Source: Nitrospirota bacterium
Lineage (GTDB): Bacteria; Nitrospirota_A; Leptospirillia; Leptospirillales; Leptospirillaceae
DNA length: 64,000 nucleotides
Direction: 5' to 3'
Assembly (NCBI GenBank): GCA_021838765.1
Contig: JAKCCY010000001.1
Span: 45,720-109,719, forward strand
The notes under the pieces were generated by a model. That model saw only the letters and a list, made by a program, of their open reading frames with translations. It was not told the origin of the DNA and made no database searches. The translations under genes and the position numbers were made by a program. This document shows positions 33,730-43,158 of the stretch, piece after piece (the first letter of the stretch is position 1; each line of letters begins with the position of its first letter).

Positions 33730-33801
33730 TGATCCTCCGACAAGGGCCTGCTTCCCTGTTTGAAGCATTCAGGTCCATTGGATCTTCCCGGAGGAATCGA
33801 G

Positions 33802-34794
33802 ATGAAAGTTCTCATGTCCTATACAAGCCTTCCCCACACGACCGCAATCTATCTCGAAAAAGCCATGCGGGCCCATTGCGAGGTTCTGACCTGTGGTCCG
33901 ACTGCGGATGAGTTCTGCCTTTCAAGATGGAATCTTTTGGATCTCCTTCCGAAGGTCCATCCCCATGACATTCCCTTTTTTTCCCACCCTTACATGGAGC
34001 TTGTCAGTGCTCTTCCCTCCGGCTATCGTCCGGATTTCTGCCTGTTTGTCGAAACGGGTATCCATTATCCCCTGGCTTTTCTGGAACTTTTTTCCTGTCC
34101 GAAAGCCTGTTATTTAATTGACACCCATCTGCATAAAGAGGCACACCTTGCTCTTTCCAGAAGCTTCGATGTGATTTTTTTGGCACAAAAAGCCTATGTG
34201 GAAGAGTTTTCCCAAAGGCTGGAACGTCCTGTCTTCTGGCTTCCTCTTGCGGCCGATCCTGAGATCCATAAACCATGTTTTTCGGAAGAGTCCTTCGATA
34301 TCGGATTTTGCGGAAGCATTACCAATCCTCTCCAGATGCGGTCCAGACGTCTCAAACGTTTGGCGCTTAGATTCGATGTCCGGTTCAAAAGGGTCTTTCT
34401 GGAAGAAATGTCGCAGTTTCTGGGTGGGGCCAGGATCTTGTTCAACGATGCGGTGGCCGATGATCTGAATATGCGAGTTTTTGAAAGCCTTGCAATGGGA
34501 AAACCTCTCCTGACGCCGGAGGTTCCGGGTCTGGCGGATCTTTTTTCCCTCACAGGAAAAGATGCAGAGGTTTGTGTCTATACCGATGAGAGTCTTGTTC
34601 ATCAGGCACGCTTATTGCTTGAGACATATCAGGAGTCATTGAAGATGGCCGCAAGAGGGCGTGCAAAGGTCCTCACCGCCCATACTTACCATCATCGCGC
34701 CAAAACGATTTTGTCAGTCATGGAAGATCTGTCCCGTGAGTCATCCGGGATCTTTAGCGGAGGGAAAAGACATGGTTCATATTCTGACCTTTAA
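33802..34794 (+). CDS. Glycosyltransferase, CgeB-like
   Basis: 330 residues, no signal peptide or membrane span. The N-terminal Rossmann half opens KVLMSYTSLPHTTAIYLEKA; the C-terminal half carries the GT-B donor-binding segment NMRVFESLAMGKPLLTPEVP (Glu-Ser-Leu-Ala-Met-Gly-Lys), typical of the CgeB/GT1-like group. The ATG at 33802 has CGGAGGAA upstream. It is the first gene after the sigma-54-type promoter and overlaps the next by 23 bases. Being in a flagellar region and soluble, it most likely modifies flagellin rather than lipopolysaccharide. The sugar donor is unknown. Confidence 0.75.
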   Translation: MKVLMSYTSLPHTTAIYLEKAMRAHCEVLTCGPTADEFCLSRWNLLDLLPKVHPHDIPFFSHPYMELVSALPSGYRPDFCLFVETGIHYPLAFLELFSCPKACYLIDTHLHKEAHLALSRSFDVIFLAQKAYVEEFSQRLERPVFWLPLAADPEIHKPCFSEESFDIGFCGSITNPLQMRSRRLKRLALRFDVRFKRVFLEEMSQFLGGARILFNDAVADDLNMRVFESLAMGKPLLTPEVPGLADLFSLTGKDAEVCVYTDESLVHQARLLLETYQESLKMAARGRAKVLTAHTYHHRAKTILSVMEDLSRESSGIFSGGKRHGSYSDL

Positions 34795-37111
34795 CTGGCA
34801 TGAAGGGTATCTGACTCTCCTGGGGAAAATTCCGGATATCAGGCTGACGATCGTCGAACGTCAAAAAGGGGGGTATTCCCGATGGATGACAGAGTTTCGT
34901 CCATGCCCCAGGGGTTCAAGAATTGTGAGTGAGCAGCTGGCAATGGAAGAGCTGGCGAGGGGGGGATTCGATCTGGTGATCGCCCATGATCCGACCGATC
35001 TTCTTCTCACGAAAGAATCTTCTGTTCCGCAGATCCTGGTTCTTCACAACCGGATCACGACAATGCTTGCGCTGGGTGGGAACAAGGTTTCGAGGGAGGA
35101 ATACCTGGAATGGTTCTCTGGCTTGACGGGGATGGTTCCCGATCTTGAGATCGTTGCCATTTCAAAATCCAAAGCGATGGACTGGGGGCTTGATGGCATC
35201 CGGGTGATCGAACCGGGGGTCGATCCGGATGTGTGGGGCCCATACGAGGGGAACAATCGGGTCATCCTTCGGGTCGGAAACTTTTTGAAGGAACGGGATC
35301 TGATGATGGGAGGTTCGGTTGGAGAACAGGCCATAGGATCCTTTCCCAGCCTGACGGTCGGACTGAATCCTTCCATTACGGGTTCCATGCCCTCTGCCGG
35401 CCTTTCGGATCTCATCGCCGCCTACCGTTCCAGCAGGGTTTATCTCCACACGACGATTCATCCATGGGAAGACGGCTATAACCTTTCCCTTCTGGAGGCG
35501 ATGGCTTCCGGATTGCCGGTTGTGGCCCTCGATCATCCGGGATCACCGGTGATCCATGGACGCTCCGGGTTCCTTGAAAAAACCCTTGACGGCCTTCATC
35601 AGCGGCTTTCGTGGTTTCTGGATCATCCTTCGGAGGCCCGGGCAATGGGTGAGAAAGCAAGGGAGGATATCCTCCGGCAGTTTCCACTGGATCGATTCAT
35701 TGGGAAATGGTCCTCTGTGATCGGAGAGAAGTTTTCCAGGAGCCAGGAGAGAAAAAAAGATCTGGAAGAGCGTTCCGACCTCTTGGCCCTGATTCCCGGA
35801 GGAGCCCGGACCATTCTTGAAATTGGCTGCAGGAAAGGTTCGATCGGACGGGGAATTCGGGAGCGATTTTCCGGAATCACCATCTGGGGCATTGAGAGCA
35901 ATTCCGAGCAGTGTGATCTGGCGAAGCCCCACTACGACCGGATCTTCTGTCAAAACGAGATGGACTGCGGGGCAGAAATTCCCCCCAATTCCATTGATGT
36001 TCTGTTGTTGCCGGATATCCTTTCCCGGATTGCGGACCCTTCCGCGTTTTTGAAGGAGTACATGCATTGCCTGTCCGAATCGGGGGTGGTGATTGCTGCT
36101 ATCCCGAACATCCGCTATCACGAGGTTTTATCGGGAATGCTCTCCGGGAACTTTGATCTTGGAGATCCGGGAATCTCGGGAAAATCGGGATTTTTCAGCA
36201 AAAAGGCGATCGCTTCCCTCATGAGCCGGACCGGACTCTGGGTTGAGGTTGTTTCTCCAGCCCTCGATGGCCGGTACAAGCAGATCGTTTTCAATGAAAA
36301 AAGCCAATCCCGGGAACTCATGGATGTCGATATCGGTCCGATGGTGGTGAAAGGCCAGGATGAGGAGGGGGTCAGGGATCTTTTTACTGTGGAATACCTT
36401 CTGGTCTGCCGAAGAAAAGTCCGGGCCATTCTCGACCGGATCGAGATGCTTTCGACCGATGACGACTCTGGGGTTCTGGAAATCTTGACGGAGTCAAGGG
36501 AAGACCCCTGGCTGAGCGAGGCGGATCGTGCGGAAATCCATCTCAAGGAAGGAGAAATACATGCAAGAGCCGGGCGATTTGAAATGGCGATCGCCTCGTA
36601 TGAGCAATCCTTTCCGGTGCTAGATCCGAAGAGGGATGAGCGCCCCTCGCAAGGCATTGCCCTTTCCTATCTTCTGACGGGCAGGTACGACCAGGCCATC
36701 CACTGGTTCAAGAGGGCGTTTGACCTGAATCCGGGATGCTGGCAGGCGCTGACAGGGTTCGGTATGTGTTGCCAGTCCCTTGGCCGCCTTGAGGATGCGC
36801 TTTTTTACTATGGGCAGTCCCTGGCCATGGAGCCTTCCCAGGAGGAGCTTCCGGCACTGATGATCCAGACCGCAAGGTCCCTTGAGGATGCCGAACAGGC
36901 TGCGGGCCTTCTCCTGGGTCTGGTGGAGTCCTACCCCCATTCCCCTCTCCTTCGCAGGGAATATGCCCGTTTCCTTCTGGAACATGGTCGGGATGATGAG
37001 GCTTACGAGCATCTCAGACTTGTTCTTGCCGATAATTCAAAGGACGGGGAAGCAATACGGATGTTGTCCCGGATCCCGATGAGACGGGATGCGGTTGTTC
37101 GGGGTCTGTAA
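34772..37111 (+). CDS. Glycosyltransferase-methyltransferase-TPR fusion protein
   Basis: 779 residues with three parts. Residues ~1-330 are a GT4-type glycosyltransferase with a donor site ending EDGYNLSLLEAMASGLPVVA. Residues ~340-540 are a SAM methyltransferase starting ILEIGCRKGSIGRGIRERF and continuing WGIESNSEQCDLAK. Residues ~590-775 are TPR-like helical repeats (EGEIHARAGRFEMAIASYEQ, RYDQAIHWFKRAFDLNPG, RLEDALFYYGQSLAMEPS). The TPR part could hold the protein substrate, as in TPR-containing flagellin glycosyltransferases. GGAGGG precedes ATG 34772. The stop overlaps the next start (TAATG). Confidence 0.8.
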   Translation: MVHILTFNWHEGYLTLLGKIPDIRLTIVERQKGGYSRWMTEFRPCPRGSRIVSEQLAMEELARGGFDLVIAHDPTDLLLTKESSVPQILVLHNRITTMLALGGNKVSREEYLEWFSGLTGMVPDLEIVAISKSKAMDWGLDGIRVIEPGVDPDVWGPYEGNNRVILRVGNFLKERDLMMGGSVGEQAIGSFPSLTVGLNPSITGSMPSAGLSDLIAAYRSSRVYLHTTIHPWEDGYNLSLLEAMASGLPVVALDHPGSPVIHGRSGFLEKTLDGLHQRLSWFLDHPSEARAMGEKAREDILRQFPLDRFIGKWSSVIGEKFSRSQERKKDLEERSDLLALIPGGARTILEIGCRKGSIGRGIRERFSGITIWGIESNSEQCDLAKPHYDRIFCQNEMDCGAEIPPNSIDVLLLPDILSRIADPSAFLKEYMHCLSESGVVIAAIPNIRYHEVLSGMLSGNFDLGDPGISGKSGFFSKKAIASLMSRTGLWVEVVSPALDGRYKQIVFNEKSQSRELMDVDIGPMVVKGQDEEGVRDLFTVEYLLVCRRKVRAILDRIEMLSTDDDSGVLEILTESREDPWLSEADRAEIHLKEGEIHARAGRFEMAIASYEQSFPVLDPKRDERPSQGIALSYLLTGRYDQAIHWFKRAFDLNPGCWQALTGFGMCCQSLGRLEDALFYYGQSLAMEPSQEELPALMIQTARSLEDAEQAAGLLLGLVESYPHSPLLRREYARFLLEHGRDDEAYEHLRLVLADNSKDGEAIRMLSRIPMRRDAVVRGL

Positions 37112-38700
37112 TGGGTGCTTTCGATCCGGATCCTTTTCCGGAGATCGAGGATGGGGGAACGCTTGTGATCCAGCGGGCTCGCCCCGGAGACCTTTTGCAG
37201 AGCCTTCCCCTTCTAGAAAGGGCCATGAGACAAAAAGCCCCTGTCAGTCTGTTGTGTTCTCCCCAGATTGCATCCTGGGCGAGGGAACTTTCGATTTGCC
37301 AAAGCATCATGACTCTGCCCGGAGTCCATCCTGAAGAAGGATTTTCCGGAGCCTATCCAAAGTGGAGGGCTCTGGTCTTAAAGCTTCGGGATGGGCATTG
37401 GGGGAGAGCCGTCCACATGAACAATGATGCGGGTGGTGTTGCCATCCTGAGGGCAGCGGCGGTCAGGAAGCGTTACGGTTTTACAAGGGCGGTCGGATGG
37501 GATGGTCCCGGGGAAAGTGTTTCGGATTGGCCAGCTTATCTTGTCTCAAGTGCCAGGGGATTGCGTCATCTCAATCGTCTTCACTTGTCCGATGTCTGGC
37601 GGGAGTTTTTACCCCGGGAAGAAGATGAGCCGGGAGATCTCCCGCTGTCAGAGGGCTCTCTTTTGGGTCCGGTTGTTCTGGTCCTGTCAGGCCGATCGGT
37701 TTACCGTTCTCTCACGGAGGAAACAGTGGTCCGTGTTCTGGATGCTGTCATCCGTCTGACAGGTCGCCAGATGGTCCTTGTGGGACGTCCGGATGAATGG
37801 GACATTGGCGAGAGAATCCGGAGGATCGGCGGGGCGGGTGTCAGGAATATGGCGGGAAAAACTTCCATTGGAGAGCTCGATGGTCTCATTCGGGAATCCT
37901 CTCTGGTGATCTCCCCGGATACAGCCACTCTTCACCTTGCTTCATGGAGGAGGATCCCGACGATCGGGCTTTTTTTCGGAGGGGCTTCCCCTCATGAAAC
38001 AGGAGCCCGTTTCGGACGGAGGATTTCCATTGTTTCGAGAATGGAGTGCTTCCCTTGCGGGGGGGAAGGATCCGGCTGCCAGAGTATTTCCTGCCGGGAA
38101 AAGATCGACGGGAATCTGATCGGTCGCGTCGCCCGGTCGATCCTTGAGGGGGGGCCCCTGCCGCCCTCCTCTGATGATCTTTGGGTCCTTGAGGGGAGAG
38201 AAGGGGACGGGGCGTTCAATACGCAGGAGATATCGGGAGAGCCTGTCTGGAAGGATGGCACGGGAGAAAGGGAGTCCGCTGTGACAGGAGTGCTTTTCAG
38301 ACGGTTTTTTCTCAGACTTCTTCCGGGAAAGAGAGCTCTTGACCCCTTGTTCCGATCCTTCGGCTCCCTTGGAGAGTGGCGGGATGAAAAAACCATCGGG
38401 ATGCTCTCGAGGATCCGACGGGCCATCGACCTCTTCCGGGCCATGAGATATTCGTCTGTCGAGAGACAGATCTCCCTTGTGAACGAGTTTCCGTCCATCT
38501 GGCCGGTCGCTCACCACCTTCTGCTGTCCGGTGAAGCAGCGGACGCTTCCCCGGAGAGAGACTCCGGTTCGGAACGATGTGATGCTGCACTGTCTCTTTT
38601 GTCATCGGAGATCGACGAGATCCTTGATTCGCTCAGGCCGGATCCGGCCTCCGGGCAAGGATTTTCCCTGAAAGGAGCGGAAACCATCCATGTCGGATAA
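37111..38700 (+). CDS. GT9-family (heptosyltransferase-like) glycosyltransferase
   Basis: 529 residues. The GT9 opening LVIQRARPGDLLQSLPLLER, a middle VLVGRPDEWDI, and the donor-site segment ISPDTATLHLASWRRIPTIG with LFFGGASPHETG are visible. Four Cys in the pattern CFPCGGEGSGCQSISC follow, a cluster shared with the other GT9 gene downstream. The last ~170 residues are extra to GT9 and of unknown function. It is soluble with no membrane anchor. It is coupled to the fusion gene upstream and overlaps the next gene by 11 bases. Confidence 0.78.
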   Translation: MGAFDPDPFPEIEDGGTLVIQRARPGDLLQSLPLLERAMRQKAPVSLLCSPQIASWARELSICQSIMTLPGVHPEEGFSGAYPKWRALVLKLRDGHWGRAVHMNNDAGGVAILRAAAVRKRYGFTRAVGWDGPGESVSDWPAYLVSSARGLRHLNRLHLSDVWREFLPREEDEPGDLPLSEGSLLGPVVLVLSGRSVYRSLTEETVVRVLDAVIRLTGRQMVLVGRPDEWDIGERIRRIGGAGVRNMAGKTSIGELDGLIRESSLVISPDTATLHLASWRRIPTIGLFFGGASPHETGARFGRRISIVSRMECFPCGGEGSGCQSISCREKIDGNLIGRVARSILEGGPLPPSSDDLWVLEGREGDGAFNTQEISGEPVWKDGTGERESAVTGVLFRRFFLRLLPGKRALDPLFRSFGSLGEWRDEKTIGMLSRIRRAIDLFRAMRYSSVERQISLVNEFPSIWPVAHHLLLSGEAADASPERDSGSERCDAALSLLSSEIDEILDSLRPDPASGQGFSLKGAETIHVG

Positions 38701-40534
38701 AGAGTCTGAGACTGTCCAGTCCCAACATCCGGAAGTTTTTGCCGAGAACCTCAGGATGATTGGTCCGGGAGCGCTTACAAACCGGATCTTGTCCCGGGAG
38801 TCTGCCAGGGCCACTCCGGACCCCTTCCCCCCCGTTCTGGTCCGGGCAAAGAACGGACAGCCCGTGATGACCGCTGGGGGGATCTCTCTCCACAGTGTCT
38901 ATGATCCGCAGAAGGAAGGGGATCTCTGGGCGAGAGAGGCCCTGTCTGATGGTGTTTGCCCAGAGGAGGGTGTTCTCATCCTGGGGCTGGGAATGGGGCA
39001 TCATGTCATCTCCTTCCTGAACCGGACGACCTGTCCTGTCTGGGTCTTTGAGCCGGATCTCCGGCGGTTGCGGATCTCCCTGTCTTATATGGATTGGTTC
39101 CGCTTCCGGGGGAGAATCCGCTTTCTGACGGAACTTTCGGAGCTACCATCCATCTCTCCGGGAGTTCGTCTTCTGGTCCATTCGCCATCAGAGCGGACCC
39201 ATCCGAACGGATATGTGGCGGCTCGGAAAATGGCGGGTTCGATTCATGAAGAGACCATTGCCTCCCTAAGGATCCTTGTGATTCCTCCGGTCTACGGGGG
39301 CTCCTATCCTGTAGCGCAAGGAGTGGCCAATGGATTGAAGTCGGCCGGACACCGGGTTTCCTTCTTCGATGCGTCACCATTTGAGGGAGCTCTTCGGGCC
39401 ATAGGGGCACAGACCAGTCTCGATCTTCACAAAAGACAGCTGCATGGACTCTTTTCCGGATTCATGGACGAGATGGTGATGGCCAAGGTGCTCTCCCTGA
39501 AACCGGACCTGATTGTCGCACTGGCCCAGGCTCCGCTCTCTCTCTCTCTTCTCAAGAGGCTTCGGGAGATGGGATTCCCTGTTGCCTACTGGTTTGTGGA
39601 GGACTTCCGTCTGACGACTTACTGGGAGAGTGTGGCGCCCCTGGTCCATGATTTTGCCGTGATCCAGAAAGAGCCCTTTCTTTCCCGTCTTTCCGATCTT
39701 GGGGTCCGTGGCCGATATCTACCGGCCGCTGCCGATCCAAACATCTTTTTCCCGAGAGATCTGTCTGCGGCAGATCGATCCCTTTACGGTGCTCCTGTCG
39801 GGTTCATGGGAGCCGGTTATCATAACCGCCAGAAGTTTTTTCCAAAAATCGCGGATCTCGGACTCAAAATCTTCGGGACCGAGTGGAATCCCTCCGACCT
39901 CTTGATCAGGAATATGCCTCTTCCGAACAAGAGAATGTCGCCAGATGAGTGTGCCCGGATCTTTTCTGCAACGGATGTGAATATCAACCTGCATTCTTCC
40001 GTCTACCACAATGGGGTGAACCCCGATGGGGATTTTGTAAACCCGAGGACATTCGAGATAGCCGCTTGCGGAGCTTTTTCCCTGGTGGACCGCCGGTCCC
40101 TGATGGAAGAGCTTTTCGTCATGGAAGGTCCTTTGGCTGAGGTGGCTCTCTTCGATGACGAAAGCTCCTGCAGGGCGGGGGTGAGCCATTATCTGAACCA
40201 TCCCGAAGAGCGCATGGCGATCTCTCGAAGAGCGATGAGCCGCGTTTTGAGAGACCACACCTATGAGGTTCGTATGAGCCAGTGGATCGGAGACCTGATC
40301 GGGGAAGGGTTGAGACCTGCCAATCCGGAAATGACCGGTCGCTGGCCTGTCGACCGTCTGATTTCCCGTGCATCCGGAGATGACGGACTTGTCTCTTTCC
40401 TGAACCGTTACAGGCATATGGGTTCTGTTGGGCTTGACGATATTGTGGGTCAAATTGCTCCGGGAAAAGACGAGATCACTCCGGAAGAGGCCACATTTCT
40501 CCTGATGAAGGAGTTTTCGGGAGGTCCGGGATGA
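38690..40534 (+). CDS. Large CgeB-type glycosyltransferase with N-terminal Rossmann-like domain
   Basis: 614 residues. The first ~200 residues include ILGLGMGHHVISFLNR and VWVFEPDLRRLRISL, a domain often fused to CgeB glycosyltransferases. From ~200 on is the CgeB unit: ILVIPPVYGGSYPVAQGVAN, FPVAYWFVEDFRLTTYW, YLPAAADPNIFFP, and the donor site NPRTFEIAACGAFSLVDRRS. AAAGGAG precedes the ATG. It overlaps the GT9 genes on both sides. It is probably part of one flagellin-glycan assembly line. Substrate unknown. Confidence 0.78.
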   Translation: MSDKESETVQSQHPEVFAENLRMIGPGALTNRILSRESARATPDPFPPVLVRAKNGQPVMTAGGISLHSVYDPQKEGDLWAREALSDGVCPEEGVLILGLGMGHHVISFLNRTTCPVWVFEPDLRRLRISLSYMDWFRFRGRIRFLTELSELPSISPGVRLLVHSPSERTHPNGYVAARKMAGSIHEETIASLRILVIPPVYGGSYPVAQGVANGLKSAGHRVSFFDASPFEGALRAIGAQTSLDLHKRQLHGLFSGFMDEMVMAKVLSLKPDLIVALAQAPLSLSLLKRLREMGFPVAYWFVEDFRLTTYWESVAPLVHDFAVIQKEPFLSRLSDLGVRGRYLPAAADPNIFFPRDLSAADRSLYGAPVGFMGAGYHNRQKFFPKIADLGLKIFGTEWNPSDLLIRNMPLPNKRMSPDECARIFSATDVNINLHSSVYHNGVNPDGDFVNPRTFEIAACGAFSLVDRRSLMEELFVMEGPLAEVALFDDESSCRAGVSHYLNHPEERMAISRRAMSRVLRDHTYEVRMSQWIGDLIGEGLRPANPEMTGRWPVDRLISRASGDDGLVSFLNRYRHMGSVGLDDIVGQIAPGKDEITPEEATFLLMKEFSGGPG

Positions 40535-42309
40535 TTGTATCGGACAACACCCCCGGACATTGCGGATCTCCGGAAACGATCATTGTCCTGGCCCTTTCCC
40601 GAATGGGGGATATCTACCAGCTTTATCCATCCATCCTCTCTCTTCGGGAAAAATCTCCATCGGCCCGGATCTTTCTTGTCATTTACAAGGAGTTTGCCGA
40701 AGCCATGGCGCCGTTTTCAGCGATCGACGGAATATTGCTGATCGATGGAAGCGGTCTCAAAAAACGGGTTCTGTCGGGAGAGGATCCTGTCACTCTTTAT
40801 CAAAGTTTTTCCCTGATGGTGGGGGCAATCAACGAACTCTCTCCAGATCTTCTGATCAACCTGACACCGAACCGGATCGGAGCGATGCTCGGTTATCTTG
40901 TCAATGCCCGGGAGAAGAGGGGGCTTTCGATGACAGGGGATGGGTACCGGACCCATCTTTCTCCATGGATTCTCTACCTGTCGACATTTGTCAAAAATCG
41001 TCTCTTCAATGATCTGAATCTGGTCGATCTCTTTAAAAAGATTGCCGGTGTCGGCGCGTCAAAGGATGAGGAAAAAGCCTTGAGGGATCTCCCGGAAGTC
41101 TCCCATAAGGAGGTGGAGGATCTGCTCCGCTTCAGGGGAATCGATCCGGGAACGCCGATCATTGCCATGGCCACAGGGGCTTCTGTCGAAATCAAGCGCT
41201 GGCCGGTGGAGTCTTTCTCCCGGGTCTGTCAAAGGCTTCTTGAGCTCTTGCCGACCCACCGGATCGTTCTTTTGGGCTCAGGGTCGGAGGACGCCGCCAG
41301 GAATCAGCACATCCTGAAAAGTGCGGGTGGCCGCTTGGGGGGAAGAATCCTGGACTTGACCGATGCGACTTCTGTCATGACCCTTTCAGCGCTTCTTTCA
41401 AGAGTGGAGATCCTGCTTTCGAACGATACGGGAACGATGCATGTCGCCGCCCTGTTCGGCACACCGTCGGTATGTTTGTCCTTTTCCCAGCTTTTTCACC
41501 CGGAAACGGCCCCGGCCCTGGAGGGCAACGTGGTCGTTTCCTCAAACAGGGCCTGCGCGCCATGCTCTCCATCGGCACTTTGCAATAACCCGGTCTGCAG
41601 GGAGGATCTTGAGGCTGAACTGGTCTCGTCTGTGATCGTGACCCGTCTCGGCCATATGCGCCGCCCGGACAGGGAGGACTGGGAGTCACTCCATCAAGAT
41701 CTTGGGGCCCTTTCCACCGCCGGTCGTTCTCTTGTGAGTCTTGCGAGGAGGGATGAGCTCGGAGAGATTCATTTTGTGGCGTCCGGAGATTTTCCAGTCG
41801 ACGTCGGCGCGGTTTTGAGGCCTGTCTACAGGGTGTTGTGGCACCGGGTCCTTTCAGGGGAAAAGGCGGGTGATCCTGTTCCGATCCACTGGCCTTTTCC
41901 CCTTTCGGAGCAAGCCAGGGAGATGCGGAAAGCTCTGGAAAGGCTTGCGGATTGTTCTTCCGAAGGTGTTTTCCTGACAGGCGGCGACGCTGGTCTGTCG
42001 GGGGAAGAATGGGCGATGAGGATTGAGTCCGTTGACAGGAATATACGGGAAACGGGAGAGGCGTTTCCTCCGGTTGGTCCACTGACCACGATGTTTTTTC
42101 TGGAAAAGGAATCGATCGGGATCAGGGATCCGTTTCTTTGGAAACTTCTGGTGGAAGAAACCCGGAAGACCTACATTCGCCTGAACGAACGGGTTTCCTG
42201 GCTTCTGGACTGCCAGGGTCCGGTCGGAGGCAATCCTTCCATTTCCTCTTCGGGGGGAGAGGCCGAACTGCGTCAAGGAGAGCGTTTTTTTCATTCGGCA
42301 GCGGTGTAG
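40531..42309 (+). CDS. Second GT9-family glycosyltransferase
   Basis: 592 residues. It opens TIIVLALSRMGDIYQLYPSI, the GT9 pattern, and has a donor site LLSNDTGTMHVAALFGTPSV followed by a Cys cluster CAPCSPSALCNNPVC like that of the upstream GT9 gene. The C-terminal ~210 residues, after the GT9 fold, are unrelated to anything recognised. It overlaps the CgeB-type gene by ATGA and is the last glycosyltransferase of the island, followed after 48 bases by a gene of unknown function. Confidence 0.78.
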   Translation: MIVSDNTPGHCGSPETIIVLALSRMGDIYQLYPSILSLREKSPSARIFLVIYKEFAEAMAPFSAIDGILLIDGSGLKKRVLSGEDPVTLYQSFSLMVGAINELSPDLLINLTPNRIGAMLGYLVNAREKRGLSMTGDGYRTHLSPWILYLSTFVKNRLFNDLNLVDLFKKIAGVGASKDEEKALRDLPEVSHKEVEDLLRFRGIDPGTPIIAMATGASVEIKRWPVESFSRVCQRLLELLPTHRIVLLGSGSEDAARNQHILKSAGGRLGGRILDLTDATSVMTLSALLSRVEILLSNDTGTMHVAALFGTPSVCLSFSQLFHPETAPALEGNVVVSSNRACAPCSPSALCNNPVCREDLEAELVSSVIVTRLGHMRRPDREDWESLHQDLGALSTAGRSLVSLARRDELGEIHFVASGDFPVDVGAVLRPVYRVLWHRVLSGEKAGDPVPIHWPFPLSEQAREMRKALERLADCSSEGVFLTGGDAGLSGEEWAMRIESVDRNIRETGEAFPPVGPLTTMFFLEKESIGIRDPFLWKLLVEETRKTYIRLNERVSWLLDCQGPVGGNPSISSSGGEAELRQGERFFHSAAV

Positions 42310-42357
42310 GCAAATGGCTCCATTCACAAGACAGGGTCAAATCAAAAGGAGAAAGAC

Positions 42358-43023
42358 ATGGTTCAAAGACGAGTGGTTATTGACGGAATGCGGCTTGAGA
42401 CGGATCTGTTCGGTGGGACGCTTCTTGAGAATATTGAAGAGATCCTGAAAAATCGTGTGGGGAGCGATCGTGTGATTTCAAAAATCATGCTGGATGATCG
42501 GGTGTGTTATGAGAACGGCGAATTCCTGGGCAAGCCCGAATGGATGGATTCGGGCATCGATCTGGAGATTGAAACCGAATCTCTCGAGGGGGTTTTGAGG
42601 GATTCCGTCATGACGCTTCTACCGCACCTGTCACAGATTATCCAGCTGTTTTCCGAGATTGGCCGAAATCTGAGAAAGGGAGAGGTCGAGAAGGTTTTTC
42701 AGGGTGAGGGGTCACACAAGGATCGTGGAGGTCCCTATGTCCAGGGAATTGAGGCCATGGTGACAGCACAGATTCTTGTGGACAGGATCCGTGCCATTCA
42801 GCGGGATAATCCGATGATTGTCTCCGAGTCTCCGCTGGAGCTTGTGACGGAAGAGAACCGGTTTCAGGAAATTCTTTCCGGAATGCTTTCCTGCCAGGAA
42901 AATCAGGACTGGATTCTTCTTGCAGATATGCTGGAGTACGAGCTGATCCCCATTTTTTCGAAGGGCCTGTCCAATGCGGAGCATTACCTTCATACGATGG
43001 GTGGTGCTGCTTTGCCCTCTTAA
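42358..43023 (+). CDS. Unknown protein at the end of the flagellar glycosylation island
   Basis: 221 residues, soluble and acidic. AAAAGGAG stands before the ATG. The first ~75 residues look like a small alpha/beta fold (RRVVIDGMRLETDLFGGTLL to LEIETESLEG), and the remainder is predicted helical, including a region ending DMLEYELIPIFSKGLSNAEH. There is no Cys cluster, signal peptide or membrane span. Related-looking proteins occur in motility loci of other bacteria by recollection, but no name can be supported. The 135-base gap after it holds a promoter for the next gene. Confidence 0.6.
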   Translation: MVQRRVVIDGMRLETDLFGGTLLENIEEILKNRVGSDRVISKIMLDDRVCYENGEFLGKPEWMDSGIDLEIETESLEGVLRDSVMTLLPHLSQIIQLFSEIGRNLRKGEVEKVFQGEGSHKDRGGPYVQGIEAMVTAQILVDRIRAIQRDNPMIVSESPLELVTEENRFQEILSGMLSCQENQDWILLADMLEYELIPIFSKGLSNAEHYLHTMGGAALPS

Positions 43024-43096
43024 GCGACCCTTCCTGATCCGGGGAGTGAATCTTCCCTGTTGGGAAACCATTGTTGACAGGGGCTGTGCAATCGGC

Positions 43097-43124
43097 TTGA
43101 CGGGTCAGAAATCTCTGGTATCCT
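43097..43124 (+). promoter_or_regulatory. Sigma-70-type promoter before the 43159 gene
   Basis: TTGACG (43097-43102), a 16-base spacer, then TGG-TATCCT with extended -10 (43116-43124). Expected +1 is about 43131, 28 bases before ATG 43159. Confidence 0.55.
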
Positions 43125-43158
43125 ATATGTGGGGAAAGATCCCATGGAGGGTACTTCC

